A stretch of DNA of 7,114 nucleotides from the NCBI GenBank assembly GCA_902797475.1, contig CADBTG010000068.1:1-7114 (forward strand), in the 5' to 3' direction. The notes beneath the pieces were generated by a model. It saw only the letters and a program-made list of their open reading frames with translations. It did not search any database and was not told the DNA's origin. The translations under genes were made by a program, and so were the position numbers. Numbering within the stretch: position 1 is the stretch's first letter; each line of letters begins with the position of its first letter. The stretch is from an uncultured Lachnospiraceae bacterium (GTDB taxonomy: Bacteria; Bacillota; Clostridia; Lachnospirales; Lachnospiraceae). Shown here piece after piece: positions 6,462-7,114 of this stretch.

Positions 6462-6534
6462 TGAAAATTGTGTGATTTTTCCGTGTGTAAATTGTGTCCG
6501 AAAGGAACCTCCTCTTGCCCCCTTTTTGTAGTGT

Positions 6535-6553
6535 GCCATAGGCATGGCTTTTT
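6535..6553 (+). terminator. Weak terminator-like hairpin
   Basis: GCCAT (6535-6539) pairs with ATGGC (6544-6548) around an AGGC loop and is followed by TTTTT (6549-6553). The 5-bp stem is short for an intrinsic terminator, and no plus-strand gene stands upstream. It could end a short leader transcript or be chance. Confidence 0.25.
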
Positions 6554-6596
6554 AATCCAATTTTAATCTTTGCTCAAAGCCCCCTTCATCATGTTT

Positions 6597-6605
6597 TGGT
6601 ATGCT
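6597..6605 (+). promoter_or_regulatory. Candidate extended -10 promoter of the PspC gene
   Basis: TGG directly precedes TATGCT, giving a TGn-type extended -10 box. There is no good -35 at 17 nt, which extended -10 promoters can tolerate. Transcription would start near 6612, leaving a leader of about 53 nt that contains a GGAAC/GTTCC inverted repeat (6619-6635) ahead of the AAGGAG ribosome site. Confidence 0.4.
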
Positions 6606-6664
6606 TGCATCATCGAAAGGAACACAAGCAGTTCCGAATCAATTTGAGAAAAGGAGACAAAATC

Positions 6665-6865
6665 ATGAGTAAACTTTACAAATCCAGAACCGATCGAAAA
6701 ATCTGCGGCGTGTGTGGCGGTATTGCAGAATACTTCGGCGTTGATTCCACACTTGTTCGCCTGATTACCGTTCTTTTGGTATTATTCGCAGGCATGAGCG
6801 TTTGGATTTACATCATCGCCGCACTTCTTATGACGACCGCTCCGTACTACTACGATTACGAGTAA
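6665..6865 (+). CDS. PspC-domain membrane protein
   Basis: This 66-residue protein is almost entirely a PspC domain. The N-terminal SKLYKSRTDRKICGVCGGIA (2-21) has the family's basic, glycine-rich start; it is followed by EYFGVDSTLVRLI (22-34) and a hydrophobic segment at about 33-57. A tyrosine-rich tail (PYYYDYE) ends it. In proteobacteria PspC is the membrane sensor of the phage shock response to envelope stress; short stand-alone PspC proteins are common in Firmicutes, often without other psp genes, and their role is less well known. The start at 6665 is chosen over the longer frame from 6596 because AAGGAG (6651-6656) lies 8 nt upstream and the domain begins there. It is transcribed alone on the plus strand, and its stop is 3 nt from the stop of the convergent rhodanese gene. 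No pspA or pspB homologue is in view. Confidence 0.92.
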   Translation: MSKLYKSRTDRKICGVCGGIAEYFGVDSTLVRLITVLLVLFAGMSVWIYIIAALLMTTAPYYYDYE

Positions 6866-6868
6866 ACC

Positions 6869-7114
6869 TCATTCACGAGTAAAAACTTCATTGTTCCCTG
6901 CATAGCAGACCTTCCAAAAACCATGACGGATTGCCGCTTCGGCGGCAATCCGGCTTTTTATGCCGTGACTGCACACAAAAAGGATGGCTGCATCCCGGTC
7001 CGTGGCAAATGCGACGGGATCCTCCAGATACTCCGCAAGCGGCACATTTACCGCACCCTCTCGGTGCCCCACAGCAAATTCCTCAGGCGGGCGCACATCG
7101 ATGATAAGATCATA
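6869..7114 (-). CDS. Rhodanese-like domain protein, 5' end cut by the window edge
   Basis: The 81 visible residues form most of a single rhodanese (sulfurtransferase) domain. YDLIIDVRPPEEFAVGHREG (1-20) is the typical strand and D-x-R-x-x-x-E-F-x-x-G-H segment, AVNVPL (21-26) the conserved following strand, and FVCSHGIKSR (46-55) the active-site loop with catalytic C48. These domains carry persulfide sulfur on the cysteine. The start lies beyond the right edge; an in-frame GTG at 7096 falls inside the conserved DVR motif and is not the start. The C-terminus is unusual: after RHGFWKVCYAG the family normally shows a GG...W helix, but here NNEVFTRE ends the protein, so the last helix looks shortened or altered. 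The coding region also holds the terminator of the convergent PspC gene. Confidence 0.88.
   Translation of the reverse strand, partial: YDLIIDVRPPEEFAVGHREGAVNVPLAEYLEDPVAFATDRDAAILFVCSHGIKSRIAAEAAIRHGFWKVCYAGNNEVFTRE
6927..6959 (+). terminator. Intrinsic terminator of the PspC gene, UUCG tetraloop
   Basis: An 11-bp perfect stem, CGGATTGCCGC (6927-6937) and GCGGCAATCCG (6942-6952), closes a TTCG tetraloop; GC and then five T (6955-6959) follow. It starts 61 nt after the PspC stop on the plus strand. The stem and T run lie entirely within the rhodanese coding sequence of the opposite strand, where they encode the KSRIAAEAAIR segment. Confidence 0.85.

Larger units (their letters stand above)
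6318..6664. other. AT-rich 347-nt intergenic region between divergent genes
   Basis: This stretch separates the minus-strand membrane-anchored protein gene from the plus-strand PspC gene. It holds inverted arms GCAAATT (6333-6339) and AATTTGC (6364-6370), a 10-bp palindrome, a tandem 20-bp repeat, a weak hairpin followed by five T, a 10-bp direct repeat CGAAAGGAAC (6499-6508 and 6614-6623), and an extended -10 box before the PspC gene. AAATTGTGT also occurs twice (6465-6473 and 6487-6495). I see no tRNA or known riboswitch. The only notable frame is a doubtful 46-codon ORF at 6391-6531. Confidence 0.7.

Noticed and set aside
6391..6531. Plus-strand 46-codon ORF with two CxxC pairs (CENC and CVNC), zinc-knuckle-like
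   Set aside because: It has no ribosome site, the cysteine pairs arise from the repeated AAATTGTGT, and part of the frame is the tandem repeat. Probably chance, though homologues would reopen it.
6596..6664. N-terminal extension of the PspC protein from 6596
   Set aside because: There is no ribosome site at 6596, and the AAGGAG at 6651 places the start at 6665, exactly where the PspC domain begins.

Overview
The window reads as chromosomal DNA of a Gram-positive anaerobe of the Clostridia type, perhaps Lachnospiraceae or a relative. This is inferred from the gene families (an XRE-TPR regulator coupled to an ABC exporter, a stand-alone PspC protein, a membrane-anchored metallophosphoesterase), the strong GGAGG-type ribosome binding sites and the moderate GC content. 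No rRNA, tRNA, CRISPR array, insertion sequence or phage gene was seen.

Left part (1-2589, all minus strand): an XRE-family regulator with a TPR-like C-terminal part is followed by an ABC exporter half-transporter that overlaps it by 23 nt and runs off the left edge just before Walker B. The regulator's start region carries a nested inverted repeat that abuts its -10 box and covers its ribosome binding site and start codon, which suggests autoregulation.

Middle part (2666-5554, minus strand): a good promoter at about 5554-5527 leads into four closely spaced genes. In order of transcription they encode a 96-residue membrane/coiled-coil protein, a GNAT acetyltransferase, a TIM-barrel protein of the sugar phosphate isomerase/epimerase superfamily, and a metallophosphoesterase with four membrane segments. 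Gaps are 8, 2 and 48 nt. I see no terminator before the regulator, so read-through into the regulator-exporter pair is possible.

Right part (5590-6664): a visibly AT-richer gene encodes a membrane-anchored protein I do not recognise. A perfect 16-bp hairpin lies 11 nt after its stop. A 44-codon ORF that looks like a small membrane protein has its ATG inside that hairpin. The 347-nt gap upstream of the AT-rich gene holds a tandem 20-bp repeat, a 10-bp palindrome and a weak hairpin.

Right edge (6665-7114): a 66-residue PspC-domain protein on the plus strand converges, with a 3-nt gap, on the end of a rhodanese-domain gene that enters from the right edge. The clear intrinsic terminator serving the PspC gene lies inside the rhodanese coding sequence.

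Most genes belong to known families. The least explained parts are the hairpin/small-ORF junction, the AT-rich gene with its upstream repeats, the regulator's nested dyad and the terminator inside a coding region.
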